Part shown: positions 1 through 10,894 of the stretch, in pieces | How the letters are laid out: each line of letters begins with the position of its first letter | How positions within the stretch are numbered: position 1 is the stretch's first letter | DNA from: Arctopsyche grandis | Taxonomy: Eukaryota; Arthropoda; Insecta; Trichoptera; Hydropsychidae | Assembly (NCBI RefSeq): GCF_051622035.1 | Contig: NC_135358.1 | Location: 3,350,501-3,414,500 of the forward strand | DNA: 64,000 nt | Direction: 5' to 3' | Notes under the pieces: generated by a model | What the model saw: only the letters and a program-made list of their open reading frames with translations | Database searches by the model: none | What the model was told of the DNA's origin: nothing | Position numbers and translations under genes: made by a program

Positions 1-275
1 TCCACTGACGGAAAACGTGGGTATTACGTTCAACATGATTCATGTACGATGTAGAATACGAAAAATAAAATTCGGTTAATTATAATTATAGTATAGTTGG
101 ACCAAGGCTGTCGTGGTAATATAAAAAATCATATTAGGCCACATTCTATGTGAAAAAATACATACGTACATATATGACTAGGTATACTCGTAGCAGATAC
201 ACTTTTTTTCATTTTTACCATGTCATGCCATGCCATGATAGGTTGTCCCAAAACAACACTTTTTTTTATTTATAC

Positions 276-316
276 CAGACAGGCCTAACATGTAGCCCCA
301 ATGCGCCTTCCTGGCC
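276..316 (-). repeat. SINE/LINE 3'-tail hairpin, copy 1
   Basis: An imperfect copy of a short hairpin seen five times here. The arms read approximately CCAGGAAGGC and GCCTTCCTGG around a loop resembling TAACTGGTAACCCCAATGC. Other copies sit at the 3' end of SINE bodies. Nothing else that looks like a gene is present in positions 1-370. Confidence 0.5.
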
Positions 317-370
317 AGAAACATTGTACATTTGATACAAGTAATTATTATACAAAGTAAATACGGGTCT

Positions 371-737
371 ACGTGACGAGCCAGAATGTTAAATTACAGA
401 AAACACAAATATCGGAAGGCAAAGATCGAAAATCGAAAGATCAAAAAAAAGGGTGCATGGTAAACAGTACATACTGACTTAATTTGCGCGCGCAGGGTAC
501 AACAGGAACAAGAGGAACAGGCTTTTCTTCCCGTATTCTGCGCACGTACATTAATACGGGAGGAAAAGCCTGTTCCTCTTGTTCCTGTTGTATCCTGCTC
601 GCGCAAATCAAGTGAGTATGTACCGTTTACCATGCACCCTTTTTTTTGATCTTTCGACTTAAGATCTTTCGATTTTCGATCTTTGCCTTCCGATATTTGC
701 GTTTTCTATAATTTAGCATTCTGGCTCGTCACGGAGA
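371..737. mobile_element. Foldback (long inverted repeat) element
   Basis: Two arms of about 160 bp are nearly perfect reverse complements. The outer ends read CGTGACGAGCCAGAATG on the left and CATTCTGGCTCGTCACG on the right, and the centre lies near 550. Arm landmarks include a GATCTTTCG/CGAAAGATC block and a CCTGTTCCTCTTGTTCC block. No coding potential and no certain target duplication were found. A transcript through it would fold into a long hairpin. Confidence 0.75.
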
Positions 738-754
738 CCGAGTAAATACATATC

Positions 755-1330
755 AAATTTGTAAATTTGCAGCATTTTTTTAAACAATTCAGCGAAATTC
801 AGTAAATACATATCAATTAACATTCACACGGACATTTATGGTCAAATTTGTAAATTTTCAGCATTTTATACAATTCAGCGAAATTTGAGATTGCTGAAAA
901 GTCGAGATTTGCGAGAAAATGGGTAAGGTTGCCAATTTGTTGGAACCGTTTCAATGTATATCAGATAAATTGGCAAACTGTGATAGGAAACGATCAACCC
1001 AGTGCCGGTTAAAGGGGGGGGGGTAGACCGGGCGGCGCCCAAGGGCGCCAAATAAGTTAGGGTACCGAACGATGCGCCAAAAGCGCTTTAAAATTGAAAA
1101 TTAGATCACCAAAATCCATTCAAAATTTTAGATTAGAGCGCCAAAAGCGAAAGTTCTTTCTAAGGGTGTTTATAAAAAATTGCCCGAGGGCGCCATTGGG
1201 TGTAAGACCGGCACTGGATCGACCTGGAGTCACAAATCCAAGGTCTGGTCAACAGAAACCAGTGGGAGTCGAACCCGTGGCCTCTTTGTTCAAAGCATTG
1301 TATGCTAACCACTAGTCCACGCTGCTGGTC
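755..1330 (-). mobile_element. tRNA-derived SINE (head type II), split by a hAT MITE
   Basis: On the minus strand it reads a tRNA-like head (GTGGACTAGTGGTTAGCAT as box A region, a GGTTCGAsTCCC-type box B), then the shared body (question-mark landmarks: CTGGTCAGACCTTGG, CGATCGTTTCCTATCA, TTTGCCAATTT). It then runs into an AT-rich 3' part with a duplicated GTAAATTTGCAGCATTTT segment. The body is interrupted at 1000-1216 by another element. A closely similar copy lies at 62840-63180. Confidence 0.75.
1000..1216. mobile_element. hAT-like MITE, copy 1
   Basis: The terminal inverted repeats are CAGTGCCGGTT and ACCGGCACTG. The 8-bp flanks are GATCAACC (992-999) and GATCGACC (1217-1224), one mismatch. 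Internal GC-rich text (GGGCGGCGCCC, AAGCGCTTTAAAA) matches the copy at 55345-55531. It is inserted in the SINE at 755-1330. The 8-bp duplication and CAG-type ends point to the hAT superfamily. Confidence 0.85.
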
Positions 1331-1424
1331 ATAATTGAGTGGATTCAATTCAAATCCTGCTATGATTTTCCCAATAGTTTTCAGCATCTCGAAATTTGAT
1401 GATTTATGTATATAAAAAAAAATA

Positions 1425-1545
1425 TCCATAGATGTCTGTATGATGCTTTGTTAAAATTATTCTAAAAATTATATATCAATGTTTGTATAATTGGCGAGGA
1501 AGGCGCATTGAGGTTTACCTGTTAGAACTTCCTGGTATATACATA
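1425..1545 (+). repeat. SINE 3' end with tail hairpin, copy 2
   Basis: This holds the CCATAGATGTCTGTATGATG 3'-body motif shared by the SINEs, followed by the tail hairpin (GGAAGGCGCATTG...AACTTCCTGGTATAT). The head and body are missing, so it is a 5'-truncated copy. From 1546 to 2027 only AT-rich sequence is seen. Confidence 0.55.
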
Positions 1546-2027
1546 TATGTATGTAAAAATAAACCACATAAGTAAATACCACATAAGTAGTTTGCCTATC
1601 CACTTAAATTGAGGAAAAAAAACGGAAAATTCAATTATTTTAAAATCTGATTTAAACGGTGTCAAGAACAAGATTTTCAAAGCTGTTAAATAGATTTCAA
1701 TACCGACCATAAAAATTGGATAAAAACAGCTTTTCTTAATTTACCTGGATTTTTTTTTAATAAAAACCATTATTTTTTGCACATAATTGTCCAACCTTCT
1801 CGCTTACACCATTATCTGCACCGAGAAGCAGTGTTGAAAAATCGTGTGGTCAACCGAGCGAATAACAAGCTAGCAAAAACTCGTCAAGGACAAGTCCTCA
1901 ATTTAGCAATTTCAATCAATGGAACATACCAGAAGGGGATACAATATTACACAATGAACACTACATTTATACAATATTCTCAAAATGCATCTTAATATAA
2001 TAAAAAATAAAAACTATCATTCAACAG

Positions 2028-2228
2028 ATGAATCCTCAACACGTCGTCCCAACCCTGAACGATGACGGATTCTGCCTATGGGAATCTCGTGCTATCTGCA
2101 GCTACTTAGTCACCAAATACGGCAAAGATGACTCTTTGTATCCCAAAGATGCCAAAACCAGAGCAATGGTTGATCAAAGGATGTACTTCGACATCGGAAC
2201 TCTCTACGCTCGCTTCGCAGATTACTTC
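2028..2228 (+). CDS. Delta-class glutathione S-transferase, second coding exon
   Basis: This encodes the end of the thioredoxin-like N-terminal domain and the start of the helical domain of a cytosolic GST, which conjugates glutathione to electrophiles such as insecticides and lipid peroxidation products. Visible motifs are NPQHVVPTL, with the cis-proline of the VPTL loop, and ESRAI, whose Glu and Ser contact glutathione. They are followed by [26 protein letters not shown] split across the domain linker and helix alpha-4. The exon opens after TCAACAG, in phase 0. Its ATG is almost certainly internal, since delta GSTs normally read K-M-NPQH here. It ends at TTC|GTAAGT. About 45 N-terminal residues, including the catalytic serine, must lie upstream of the window. 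Confidence 0.93.
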
Positions 2229-2828
2229 GTAAGTACAAACATCACTCACTTTAGTGAGACAGAAAAAATGATGCCACTTTAGTATGCGGTCTACCTTCAG
2301 GTTTTTACTTTAATATGCGGTCTCTCTGTCTCAGTTCTCGCGTGTGACAGTGAGACTGAATAATACCGACCCTAAAAACCTAATCTTAAGCGAATAGGGC
2401 CCAACCTAACTTAACCTAACCTAATCTGACCCTTAACCGTTTGCCCGCGGCCGTCTTCTATGGAAGCTTTGTAGCGAGGCTGTCTTCCATAGAATTTCTG
2501 AACTTTGCACGGGATTTTGAGCCTTATATGCGCCTATTTCAACTGTTTTAAGGTTCAAAATTATTTATTTACACCTATTTATTTAAGGGTCAGGTTAGGT
2601 TAGGTTAGGTTAAGTAAGGTTGGTCCTATAAAAAACAAAAATTATAATAAACAGGTCGTTAATAATAAAAAAAAATAGTCGACTGCGATTCAAAGGTAGA
2701 TCGCATGCTAAGGTACACTGCATACTAAAGTGGCACCGAATAAACTAAACGATAAGTATATAGAAATATTCAAAACCACAATACATGTGTAGTATTGCAG
2801 TGTTATTATAACAATTGTTTCATATTAG
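2229..2828 (+). repeat. GST intron with TTAGG runs and a truncated TTAA MITE
   Basis: Inside this intron a fragment starting at TTAA (2433) matches the left part of the element at 28426-28949, including TTTGCCCGCGG and TCTTCCATAGAATTTCTG, and breaks off near 2566. It is bounded by CCTAACCTAA and GGTTAGGTTAGG runs. No exon is apparent. Confidence 0.6.
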
Positions 2829-3034
2829 TATCCGATGCTCTTCGGAGGAGCACCAGCCGATGAAGCAAAGAAGACCAAAGCAATAGAAGCGCTCCAATTC
2901 TTGAACACATTTTTGGAAGGACAAGCTTGGGCTGCCGGCAATAATATGACGATAGCTGATATAAATTTGGTGGCAACAGTTTCCACAATTGAAGTATCAG
3001 GATTCGACATATCCCCATTCCCTAACATTTCCAG
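2829..3034 (+). CDS. Delta-class glutathione S-transferase, third coding exon
   Basis: This encodes most of the C-terminal all-helical domain that forms the hydrophobic-substrate pocket. It begins YPMLFGGAPADEAK, immediately after the FADYF end of the previous exon, and contains FLEGQAWAAGNNMTIADI. The GxxxTIAD segment is the conserved N-capping box and hydrophobic staple of GST helix alpha-6. The acceptor is ATATTAG|TAT in phase 0, and the donor is TTCCAG|GTATCA, leaving phase 2. Reading across the three exons is open with no frameshift. Confidence 0.93.
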
Positions 3035-3106
3035 GTATCAATCTCGATGGAGTAACGAATGAATTTTTTTATTGAAGCCGTTTAATCAACCTTTTCGCTA
3101 TTTTAG

Positions 3107-3209
3107 ATGGATGGCGAAGGCAAAATCGTCGCTTCCCGGCTACGAAGAGGCTAACGGTGAGGGTTTGAAGGCTTTCAAAGGACTGATCGACCACATGATG
3201 AAGAAATGA
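3107..3209 (+). CDS. Delta-class glutathione S-transferase, last coding exon
   Basis: After acceptor TATTTTAG, the phase-2 junction completes an Arg codon and the exon reads WMAKAKSSLPGYEEANGEG, then LKAFKGLIDHMMKK and TGA. The W-x-x-x-K-x-x-x-PGY-x-EANxxG ending is typical of insect delta GST C-termini. The three exons here encode about 169 residues of an expected 210-220. The gene is tail-to-tail with the BTB gene, whose most distal exon stops at 5032. Confidence 0.92.
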
Positions 3210-3370
3210 AAGGCGAGGTTGTGAATTGCTTTGCATATATGTATGTATACCTCGTCGAAGTCATCACAGCGAATCAAATTTATCATCTCGGCGAGGTTTA
3301 CTTTTCAATTGCAAAACTATTCAAAACCATAATACTATGATTTTAGTAAACGGTGATCATTTTTTAATAC

Positions 3371-3376
3371 AATAAA
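3371..3376 (+). terminator. GST polyadenylation signal
   Basis: AATAAA lies about 160 bp after the GST stop codon on the coding strand. Confidence 0.6.
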
Positions 3377-5031
3377 GTATTATCATATCAGTGGATTAAC
3401 AAATGAAAAGCGCACATTGAATTAATAATTTATTCAAATATGAAAATACTATTTTTTTATTTTAATGTACAATTATATTTGAACCCAAAATACAAAATAT
3501 ACACACAAAAAAAAAACTCACTTTTTTATTATATCTTTTTTATCATTAATATATAATATAATATATCGGTTGTTGACATTGAAGAGTTAAATTATATTCT
3601 CACTTTTACATAATATAATATACTGAGCCTACCAAGGTTTGAATCTTATGTAATTAGCAATTCAAATGTGAAGTTTTAAAAAAATCTAGTAAAAAAGTTG
3701 TTAGTTCTTATTTAAATACATACGTATTTAAATAAGAACTATCATCTATATACATCTGTATTGATAAATGATGCAATAAATACTAGTATTCCTTTTCATT
3801 TCGATTTCAGAATAGCGATATATATTATATCGCTATTCTGTCTGTCTGAGATAACGCTCGTCATACTATAATAGTCGTTTCGATTCGACATACATACATA
3901 TGTACGTCACACCTAACACACTGCCAACAAAATGTACATACATATATAATAACGAAAGAAAAAAACTTCTACATATACTGTTTGTTACCAATGTTCCCTC
4001 TAGGCAAGTTAGTATGAGCATTCAGCGCCATCTATTGAAAATTTATTTAAGTAATTTTTCTATTGGTGTTTTATATTGTTTATATGTTGGTAGGTAGGTA
4101 GTTTTTACCATTTTTTTTTCATATTAAACAATTAAATAGATTTCAAAGGTATTTGAAATAAAAAATTCGACTGCTTGCAGATCGAACACAGGACTGACAC
4201 ATTTCTTTCAATTTTTTTTATTTAATAACTTAATATTCCAACACCCATGTGATGATGTTTCATCGGGTACAACACTAGTTCATTTATAAAAGAATAACCA
4301 CAAGACAGAATTAATTAATATGATTATACAGTTAATTCTTCAAAAAAGATCCAACCCACTATATGTGTGGTAATGATCCTGACATATGACGCTGTTCAGG
4401 ACCACGGTTGGAATGTGGCGGTTGAGGTGAAGACCAAACACGTGCATTTTCAACAATGATAGATGCAGTGGTTTGACGACCAACCATAGTTCAATTCCTA
4501 CCCTACATGTATGTATGTATGTAAGTTACGTTTGACTGCTACAACATCATACACCTCTTTTGTATGTCAAAGCAGATACATCCAGTAGATTCTGATCCAT
4601 TCTAAGATTGTCTATTGTTATACATAACCTAACAACTCCAGTGCAAAATAATAAGGCGAATTCCATAAAAAATAATATGATGAACTAGTTGAGCTTTGCG
4701 AGTGAAAGGGTAAATCAATCCCTAGTAAATTAAGTGGTCAGACCTTGATCGACTTCAATTTATTGCTCTATGTAAACCCAAAACATAATAGACACATACA
4801 AAAATATATGTAATCATATATTAATCGGTCAAGTGGATTGTTTCAATGAATTAAAAAATTAAAAAAAAAACACTCGACCGATCCAAAGGAACAATATCCA
4901 AATTCTTAATACTATAAATACAACTTAAACTAACGTCATAAATTAAAATACCGATGGAAAAAATCACAATCGCATTTTTCATGTCGAAAATGCGCACAGG
5001 TTTCAATATTGCTGAAGATTACTTAAGAAGA
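3377..5031. other. Intergenic spacer between GST and the BTB gene
   Basis: No gene is seen. There are two short near-perfect palindromes. One at 3704-3739 pairs GTTCTTATTTAAATAC with its complement around ATAC. One at 3809-3840 pairs AGAATAGCGATATA with TATCGCTATTCT. The rest is AT-rich sequence with short ATGT runs. The 65-codon open frame at 3900 has no coding signature. Confidence 0.5.
4759..4764 (-). terminator. Polyadenylation signal for the most distal BTB exon
   Basis: AATAAA on the minus strand, about 270 bp past the stop at 5032. Confidence 0.4.
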
Positions 5032-5294
5032 TTACAACGACGGTTCGGACATGGCTTTTAGTATTTTCTCGGTGTGATACTGATGGTTATGCTTGTAGCG
5101 GACCTCGACGATGTCATCGTGGACCGTCACGAGAGTGACTTTGCATTTAGCGTCCGTGTAATAGTCGATACATCGCCAGAACACTTTGTTTCCGTTGTTT
5201 GTGTACTTTGTGTGTATGTAATTCGAATGGACCAATTGACGGTTGCCTTTGCGACTCATAATGAACCGTGGATTGCCGTCATCACAGGGACTTC
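5032..5294 (-). CDS. mod(mdg4)-like BTB gene, alternative terminal exon D (FLYWCH)
   Basis: This is the most distal of four alternative 3' exons. It encodes 86 residues with a FLYWCH zinc finger: FIMSRKGNRQLVHSNYI, then WRC, a second Cys in DAKCKV, and KHNH as the His-x-His pair. The hydrophobic Y-x-H-T-K-Y stretch and the W are the family's usual core. FLYWCH fingers supply isoform-specific protein or DNA contacts in Drosophila Mod(mdg4). The acceptor is GTGTGTTTTAG|GA and opens in phase 1, completing a Gly codon with the G from the common exon. The predicted isoform has 427 residues. Cys and His spacing is intact and no frameshift is seen. Confidence 0.85.
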
Positions 5295-5608
5295 CTAAAA
5301 CACACAGCCGTTAGAGATTAACAAAAAAAGAAAACATGTACATAGACAGCCAAATAGGAAATATGTATGTATTGAGAATAGCCAAACATTTCAACGGCGA
5401 TACAAATTCTATTACATCATACAGATAATTAGATTTTAATATAAAAGTGATGCAACCTGAATTAACCCTTATCAGTCATTCTTTTTTTAAGATAGTCCCA
5501 TGACTTGAAGTTGAACTTGGAAATATTTTTACAATCCACATTATTTGTCAATTAATTTTTAGTTTAGTTTTAAATATTTTAGTTTTAATAAAAAATCATA
5601 CCAATTAC

Positions 5609-6690
5609 ATTGAGCAACAAAAAAAAAACATTTTTGATTTTACAGAGTGGAACTAATCAATACTTTGATTAGTTCCGCTGATTAGTTCCACTGAATTCAA
5701 ATAGCATAATGATTTTTGTTGGCTTGCTCTCGTTTATGAGATATGAGCGTTTAAAAATGCGCAATTTTTACAGTTTTATAGCTTTGCAGTCTTTAATTCA
5801 AAACCTAGTATTGCTGTGCCAAAAGTAAGTATTGGAATTAATAGTCGGATGTTTTTTCTATTGATTGTGTTTTTTAATTGCTTTAAATTACTCTCGTTTA
5901 TGAGAAGTGAGCGTTTAAAAACATGCAATTTTTATAGATTTTTGGCATTTGCAGTCTTTAACTCAAAATCTCGTATTGCTGTGCCAAAAGTGAGTGTTGG
6001 AATCAATTTTCAGATGTTTTTTCTGTTAATTGTGATTTTTTATTATTGATTTAAAATACATACAATTATTTATCTATCGAATTTTAAAAGTCAAAAATAT
6101 ATTTAGTCCAGTTTTATATTTCAGTATGTTAACAAGGATTAGTTTTAAATGTCAATATTTTTTTTATCTGAATGTATTAATTCAAATGGTAAATGATTTT
6201 TTTAAAAAAAGTATATTTTTGACTATTAAAATTCGCCAGATAATTATAAGTATTTTAAAACAATTAAAAGTCACAATCAATAGAAAAAACATTTGACTAT
6301 TTATTCCAAAACTCACTTTTGGCACAGCATTACTAGCTTTTGATTTTTTATCCAAACATACTAATTTAAGCAGTTAATGATTTTTAAAAAAGTATATTTT
6401 TGACTTAAAATTCGCCAGATAATAAGTATTTTAAAACATTTAAAATCACAATCAATAGAAAAAACATCCTACTATTGATTTCAAAACTCACTTTTGGCAC
6501 AGCAATACTAGATTTTGGTTTAAAGACTGCAAAAGCAGAAAAATCTGTAAACATTGCGCATTTGTAAACGCTCAGTTATCATAAACGAGAGGAAAATAGC
6601 AAAAATCGTTGTCATATTCGAATTCAGTGGGTCAAACTTAATTAAGATTGATTAGTCTCCGCTCAGGTAGTTTTTTTTTGTTGCTCAGTT
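5609..6690. mobile_element. Long inverted-repeat DNA element, copy 1
   Basis: The ends read TTGAGCAACAAAAAA and TTTTTTGTTGCTCAG, and each half repeats the other in reverse. Landmarks are TTGCTGTGCCAAAAGT, CTATTGATTGTG and TCTCGTTTATGAGA. The same sequence makes up 9955-10894 and half of 29440-29757. No transposase is seen. This copy lies in the intron between terminal exons D and C. Confidence 0.7.
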
Positions 6691-7306
6691 GCTCAGCTAA
6701 GCTAATTTATTTAAGTCTCCAGTTCCATGTGTTAAATGATAAATTAAAATATATTAAATGATAAATAATTTTTTATATACAAAATGCATCATAAAATTTT
6801 AATTCGATGTACAATTTAAAATGAAGTGAAAACAACCGGTAAGAGTTAATTTTTAAATCTGAATTAATTTCAAATATATTACCAGTTACACCATTTTGTA
6901 CCGATATAAAAAAAAAATTACACTTTATATAATACGATTCCATTACAAATACACAGTCTGCATCTGATGTAAATAAATACAATGAATATAATTTGATAGT
7001 GAATAAATCAAAACAGATTAGAGAAGACCCACTAATCAACAAAGCAAAGCTACCAAAAAAAAAAAATTACATCATGCAAAATAAAATTAAGAATAGTACA
7101 CAATAGCAAGCTCACTCGTATGTATGTATGTATATTAAAAAGACAGTTAACAGTTAAGGTGACAGTATGTAATAATAAATATGAAGCACACGGCAAAAAG
7201 TAGACAGTGTGCGTGTTGTGACTAGCAGCACTTGGAATAATAAATAAATTAAAAACTAATCGGTACACAGTTCAAATAAGCAGATGATTGTACGGTCGAC
7301 ACTAGA

Positions 7307-7605
7307 TCAATCCTCCGACAGTTCAATTTCGTAAACAATGTTTTTGACGATCTTTTCGTAACAGTCTTCGTGGTTGTGCAGGTGGTTGACGGCGTAGATG
7401 GCCGAGCCGAACGTCTCGACGGTCGCCGGACAACGGTTTAGCGAGAAATACTGTACGCATCGCCACGAAGTCTTGCCGTGGCTCGTCGAGTGTTTCGTGT
7501 ACACGAAGTTCATGTGCACGAGCTGCTTGTGCCCCTTGCGACTGTAGATGTAACGGTACCGCACCGGCGGGCGAGCTTGTGCATCCAAAGTCGGCCGACA
7601 CGTGC
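7307..7605 (-). CDS. mod(mdg4)-like BTB gene, alternative terminal exon C (FLYWCH)
   Basis: This encodes 98 residues with a FLYWCH finger: YIYSRKGHKQLVHMNFVY, SWRCVQYF, NRCPATV and HLHNH, giving Cys, Cys, His, His ligands in the family order. Its SRKGxxQLVHxN core matches exon D closely, so the two exons probably arose by duplication. An acidic tail (EIELSED) follows. The acceptor is GATCGACAG|GC and opens in phase 1, as in the other three terminal exons. The local G+C is clearly higher than in the flanks, as expected of coding DNA. The predicted isoform has 439 residues. Confidence 0.87.
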
Positions 7606-7879
7606 CTGTCGATCACAACGGGCGATTATGCCTTGGAATATTATCATCGTTCAACCCTCTCCACTCGAAATCAATCGAAAATACATTGAAATCATACAAT
7701 CCCGAACAAAACTTTTGAAATTCAGAACAAAAACGCTATACAAATTGAGAATATTCCCTCTTTAGAAGTAATTTCAAGTCATAAAGCCGTCTAAAGCTGT
7801 CGTAACTGAAGAAAAACTAAAATTGAAGACCACTCTAATGTTTATATTCAACATTTCATTATGTATTAGATGTGTTATG

Positions 7880-8321
7880 AGCATTGTAAATAGGTTTTTG
7901 AGCTCTTTTTCCTATTATGCTGTACATTAACACTGCGACGGCCGCTGACGCATATATGCATCATGTTGGATGCACAACGCTTACTGGCCGCTGACACATA
8001 TATGATTCACGACTGCGCGAACTGTTTCAGTATGCTGATATATTTTTGTATCACGTTTTCGTCAATCGTTTGTGGCCGATGATACAATTTTGTATCACGT
8101 TTTCGACATAAACGAACATATATCAACGGACTGAAACAGTTCTCGCAGTCGTGAATCGTATATGTATTAGATGCCAGTAAGCGTTGTGCAAACAACATGA
8201 TACAAATATGAGTCAGCGGCTGTCAAAGTGTTAACATTAGAATAATATAATACTATGATTACTAACAAAATTAAATTAAAATTGTAAAATAGAAAATGAT
8301 CAGTAGCTATTAAAATAGATA
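7880..8321. repeat. Interspersed repeat, reverse copy of parts of 21.88-22.56 kb
   Basis: Positions 7880-7930 (GAGCTCTTTTTCCTATTATG) and 8231-8321 (GATTACTAACAAAATTAAAT, AAATGATCAGTAGCTATTAA) recur in reverse near 22500-22560 and 21900-21990. The TTAA MITE at 7927-8234 is inserted here. At 22490-22515 the same join is uninterrupted. Confidence 0.65.
7927..8234. mobile_element. TTAA-flanked MITE, family P, copy 1
   Basis: TTAA occurs at both ends, followed by inverted ends CACTGCGACGGCCGCTGAC and GTCAGCGGCTGTCAAAGTG. Long imperfect inverted arms repeat GATGATACAATTTTGTATCA-type text. Duplication of TTAA is the mark of piggyBac-superfamily insertion. An empty site is visible in the paralogous repeat near 22500. 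No coding region. Confidence 0.8.
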
Positions 8322-8915
8322 GGGAACAATTTAAACGTCCATTTTATAAAATAAATGTGCATTTAAAAAAATTTTGTACATTAAAAAAAGTTTCTGTACA
8401 TTACAAAAAATTTGTGTGCATTTTTAAATCATGGATACAGATTGCATTAGAAATTTTGATTTGATCATTGAAAAAAATATTTGCAACTTAAAAAGTGGAT
8501 GAAATGTGCATTAAAATGACACATGAACTGTATTGGCAACGTCACGAATACCAATTTATTTATTGGCAACGTCACGAATACTTTTATTTATTTATATGTG
8601 TGGTTAGGTTAGGTTAAGTTAGGGTTGGTTTTATTTATTTAAGATTACATTTCACTAGTGAGATTATAATTTCACTAACGAGTAAACACTTTTGACGGTT
8701 GTAAGTTGTCAATAGCGGAAAACTGCAACGTTGCCACTTTTTGTATCCATTCTAATGATAAAATCTATTTTTTTGAATGATCGTTACATGTTTTTAAACG
8801 GTCACTTTATAATGCCAAAATATTTCATTCGATGCACAATACGAGATTGTTTAATGCACAAACATTTTTTTAGGATACAAAGTATTTTTCTCAATGTACA
8901 GTTAAATCATACCCA
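8322..8915. repeat. Interspersed repeat family R, copy 1
   Basis: It begins GGGAACAATTTAAACGTCCA and ends TTTTCTCAATGTACAGTTAA. It carries many TGTGCATT/TGTACATT words and a TTAGGTTAGGTTAAGTTA run. A second copy lies at 11857-12427 in the same orientation. Class unknown. Confidence 0.6.
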
Positions 8916-9402
8916 AATAGATAATTTAGTAATAATAAAAAGCATTTAAAAATCAAAAATCAAAATATTCAACATTTATGTGAAATATGCCTAGTGTTAA
9001 GCTTTTAATTTCAATTTCAAAATGATCAATTTATTACATGATTGCAGAACTGACTAACTATGTACATATCATTGCAAAAATAAAGGTATATTCACTTTAT
9101 ATGAGTGTAAATTATGAATATTCTCAATATAATAATCCCAAAATGAAAAAAGGAAAAATTGCTTCAGTGTTAACTATCATAATAGTTAAGCATATTGAAG
9201 ATGTTAAGCATCGTTGGGTAAAGTGAAGAGGTATTACGAGTGGAAAGGGTTAAAAATTTCTTACAAATACAATAAAACAAGTGGGATGTGACCCGTTGGC
9301 GCCAAAATACAGAAACTGAAATCTACTTTAATTAAGTAATCGAATTTGAATTAAATATATAATGATACATTTGCTACTCACGTTCGGCAAAACGGTCTGT
9401 AT

Positions 9403-9596
9403 TTATTGCAAGTTTTCTAGCAAATCTTTGTTTGCGTGGAACTCGGCGAAACACGGTACGGCACACAGGCCGAAATTGCACTCTGAACATTTGATCGTGG
9501 TCCGAGATTCTTTCCCCCTCGACGAGCATACACGACACCGCACCCGCTTTCCTTTTACTGGCGCGTGCTTATGACTAAACAAATTGAAATACGAAC
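9403..9596 (-). CDS. mod(mdg4)-like BTB gene, alternative terminal exon B (piggyBac-type Cys/His domain)
   Basis: This encodes about 63 residues that are almost entirely one zinc-binding module: C-x2-C-x11-C-x2-C-x4-C-x3-C-x4-H. It reads VRCRVC, then KCSECNFGLCAVPCFAEFH. That spacing, with the basic KxR before it and the VPCFxxxH ending, is the C-terminal cysteine-rich domain of piggyBac transposases. No catalytic DDE region is nearby. The best phase-compatible acceptor is GAATGTGTTCCAG|GT, giving phase 1. A nearer TTTAG would give the wrong phase. The isoform would have 404 residues. Either this is a captured transposase tail used as a DNA- or protein-binding module, or it is a transposon remnant that happens to fit. 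The clean frame and shared phase favour the first. Confidence 0.75.
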
Positions 9597-9954
9597 CTGG
9601 AACACATTCAATTCGTGTCGTTTTGATTTTTGTAAGCATCAGAACATAAGTAAAAGTGTGAACACAAACAACAAGTGCATATAACAGAGATAAAAGTTCA
9701 TTAGTCGAAAGATTTGTATTATATGTTGAAGGCAAAAAACAATACGAATCGCGAATAATTTTGGCGCCAAAAGGTAACACTTCATGAAAAAAATAATCTT
9801 AATACGACGAAGAGTTTGAAAACGGGTCCGTAAATGAAACACAATTCATATGTAAGTACATAAATTTTATATAAAAAAATTGTATAATGTAAAGTAAATA
9901 TTACGTCAAAAGCATATGTATTTCAAAGTTCTACTACGTAAAAAGTACAAATAA

Positions 9955-10894
9955 CACTGAGCAACCACAAAAAATTACCCGAGTGGTGGAAAAATCAACC
10001 TTTTACTAAATTTGACCCACTAAATTCGAATATGACAAAGATTTTTTTTATTTTCCACTCATTTTTAAACGCTCTCTTATCGAGAGCGTTTAAAAATGCT
10101 CAATGTTTACAGATTTTTGGTTTTAGAAGTCACTAACTCAAAATCTAGTATTGCTGTGCCAAAAGTGAGTTTTGAAATCAATAGTCAAATGTTTTTTTCT
10201 ATTGATTGTGATTTTAAATGTTTTAAAATACTTATAATGAAGTATCTGGCAAATTTTAAAGTCAAAAATATACTTTTTTGAAAATCATTTACTGCTTAAA
10301 TTAGTATGCTTAGATAAAAAATCAAAAGCTAGTATTTCCGTGACAAAAGTGAGTTTTGGAATCAATAGTCAGATGTTTTTTGTATTGATTGTGACTTTTA
10401 ATTGCTTTAAAATACTTATAATTAAGTATCTGACGAATTTTAAAAGTCAAAAATATACTTTTTTTTGAAAAATCATTTACCATTTGAATTAGTACATTCA
10501 GATAGAAAAATATTGAAAATTTAAAACTAATCCTTGTTAACATACTGAAATATAAAACTGGACTAAATATATTTTTGACTATTAAAATTCGCTACATAAA
10601 TAATTGTATGTATTTTAAATCAATAATAAAAAATCACAATTAACAGAAAAAACATCTGACAATTGATTCCAACACTCACTTTTGGCACAGCAATACGAGA
10701 TTTTTAGTTAAAGACTGCAAAAGCCAAAAATCTATAAAAACTGCATCTTTTTAAACGCTCACTTCTCATAAACGAGAGAAAATAGCAAAAATATTTGTCA
10801 TATTCGAATTCAGTGGGTCGAACTTAGTAAAGATTGATTAGTCTTAGCTCCGGTAAGTAAAAAAACGTGATTTTTTTTTTTTTGTTGCTCGGTG
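9955..10894. mobile_element. Long inverted-repeat DNA element, copy 2
   Basis: The ends are CACTGAGCAAC and GTTGCTCGGTG, with internal reverse-complement halves like 5609-6690. It lies just upstream (in gene direction) of exon B. Both halves carry TTGCTGTGCCAAAAGTGAG or its complement. No intact gene. Confidence 0.75.

Noticed and set aside
394..633. 79-codon open frame on the minus strand
   Set aside because: It lies wholly in the arms of the foldback element at 371-737.
1160..1315. tRNA-like boxes (also at 33022, 46464, 54364, 62387)
   Set aside because: They have A and B box-like motifs but no foldable acceptor or anticodon arms, and each continues into the same SINE body, so they are SINE heads rather than tRNA genes.
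2402..2615. TTAGG/CCTAA runs as telomere or subtelomere
   Set aside because: The runs are short and degenerate and lie inside a GST intron; similar short runs occur in repeat family R.
8007..8198. microRNA hairpin
   Set aside because: The palindrome belongs to a TTAA MITE with another copy at 18367; no isolated miRNA-sized stem is seen.
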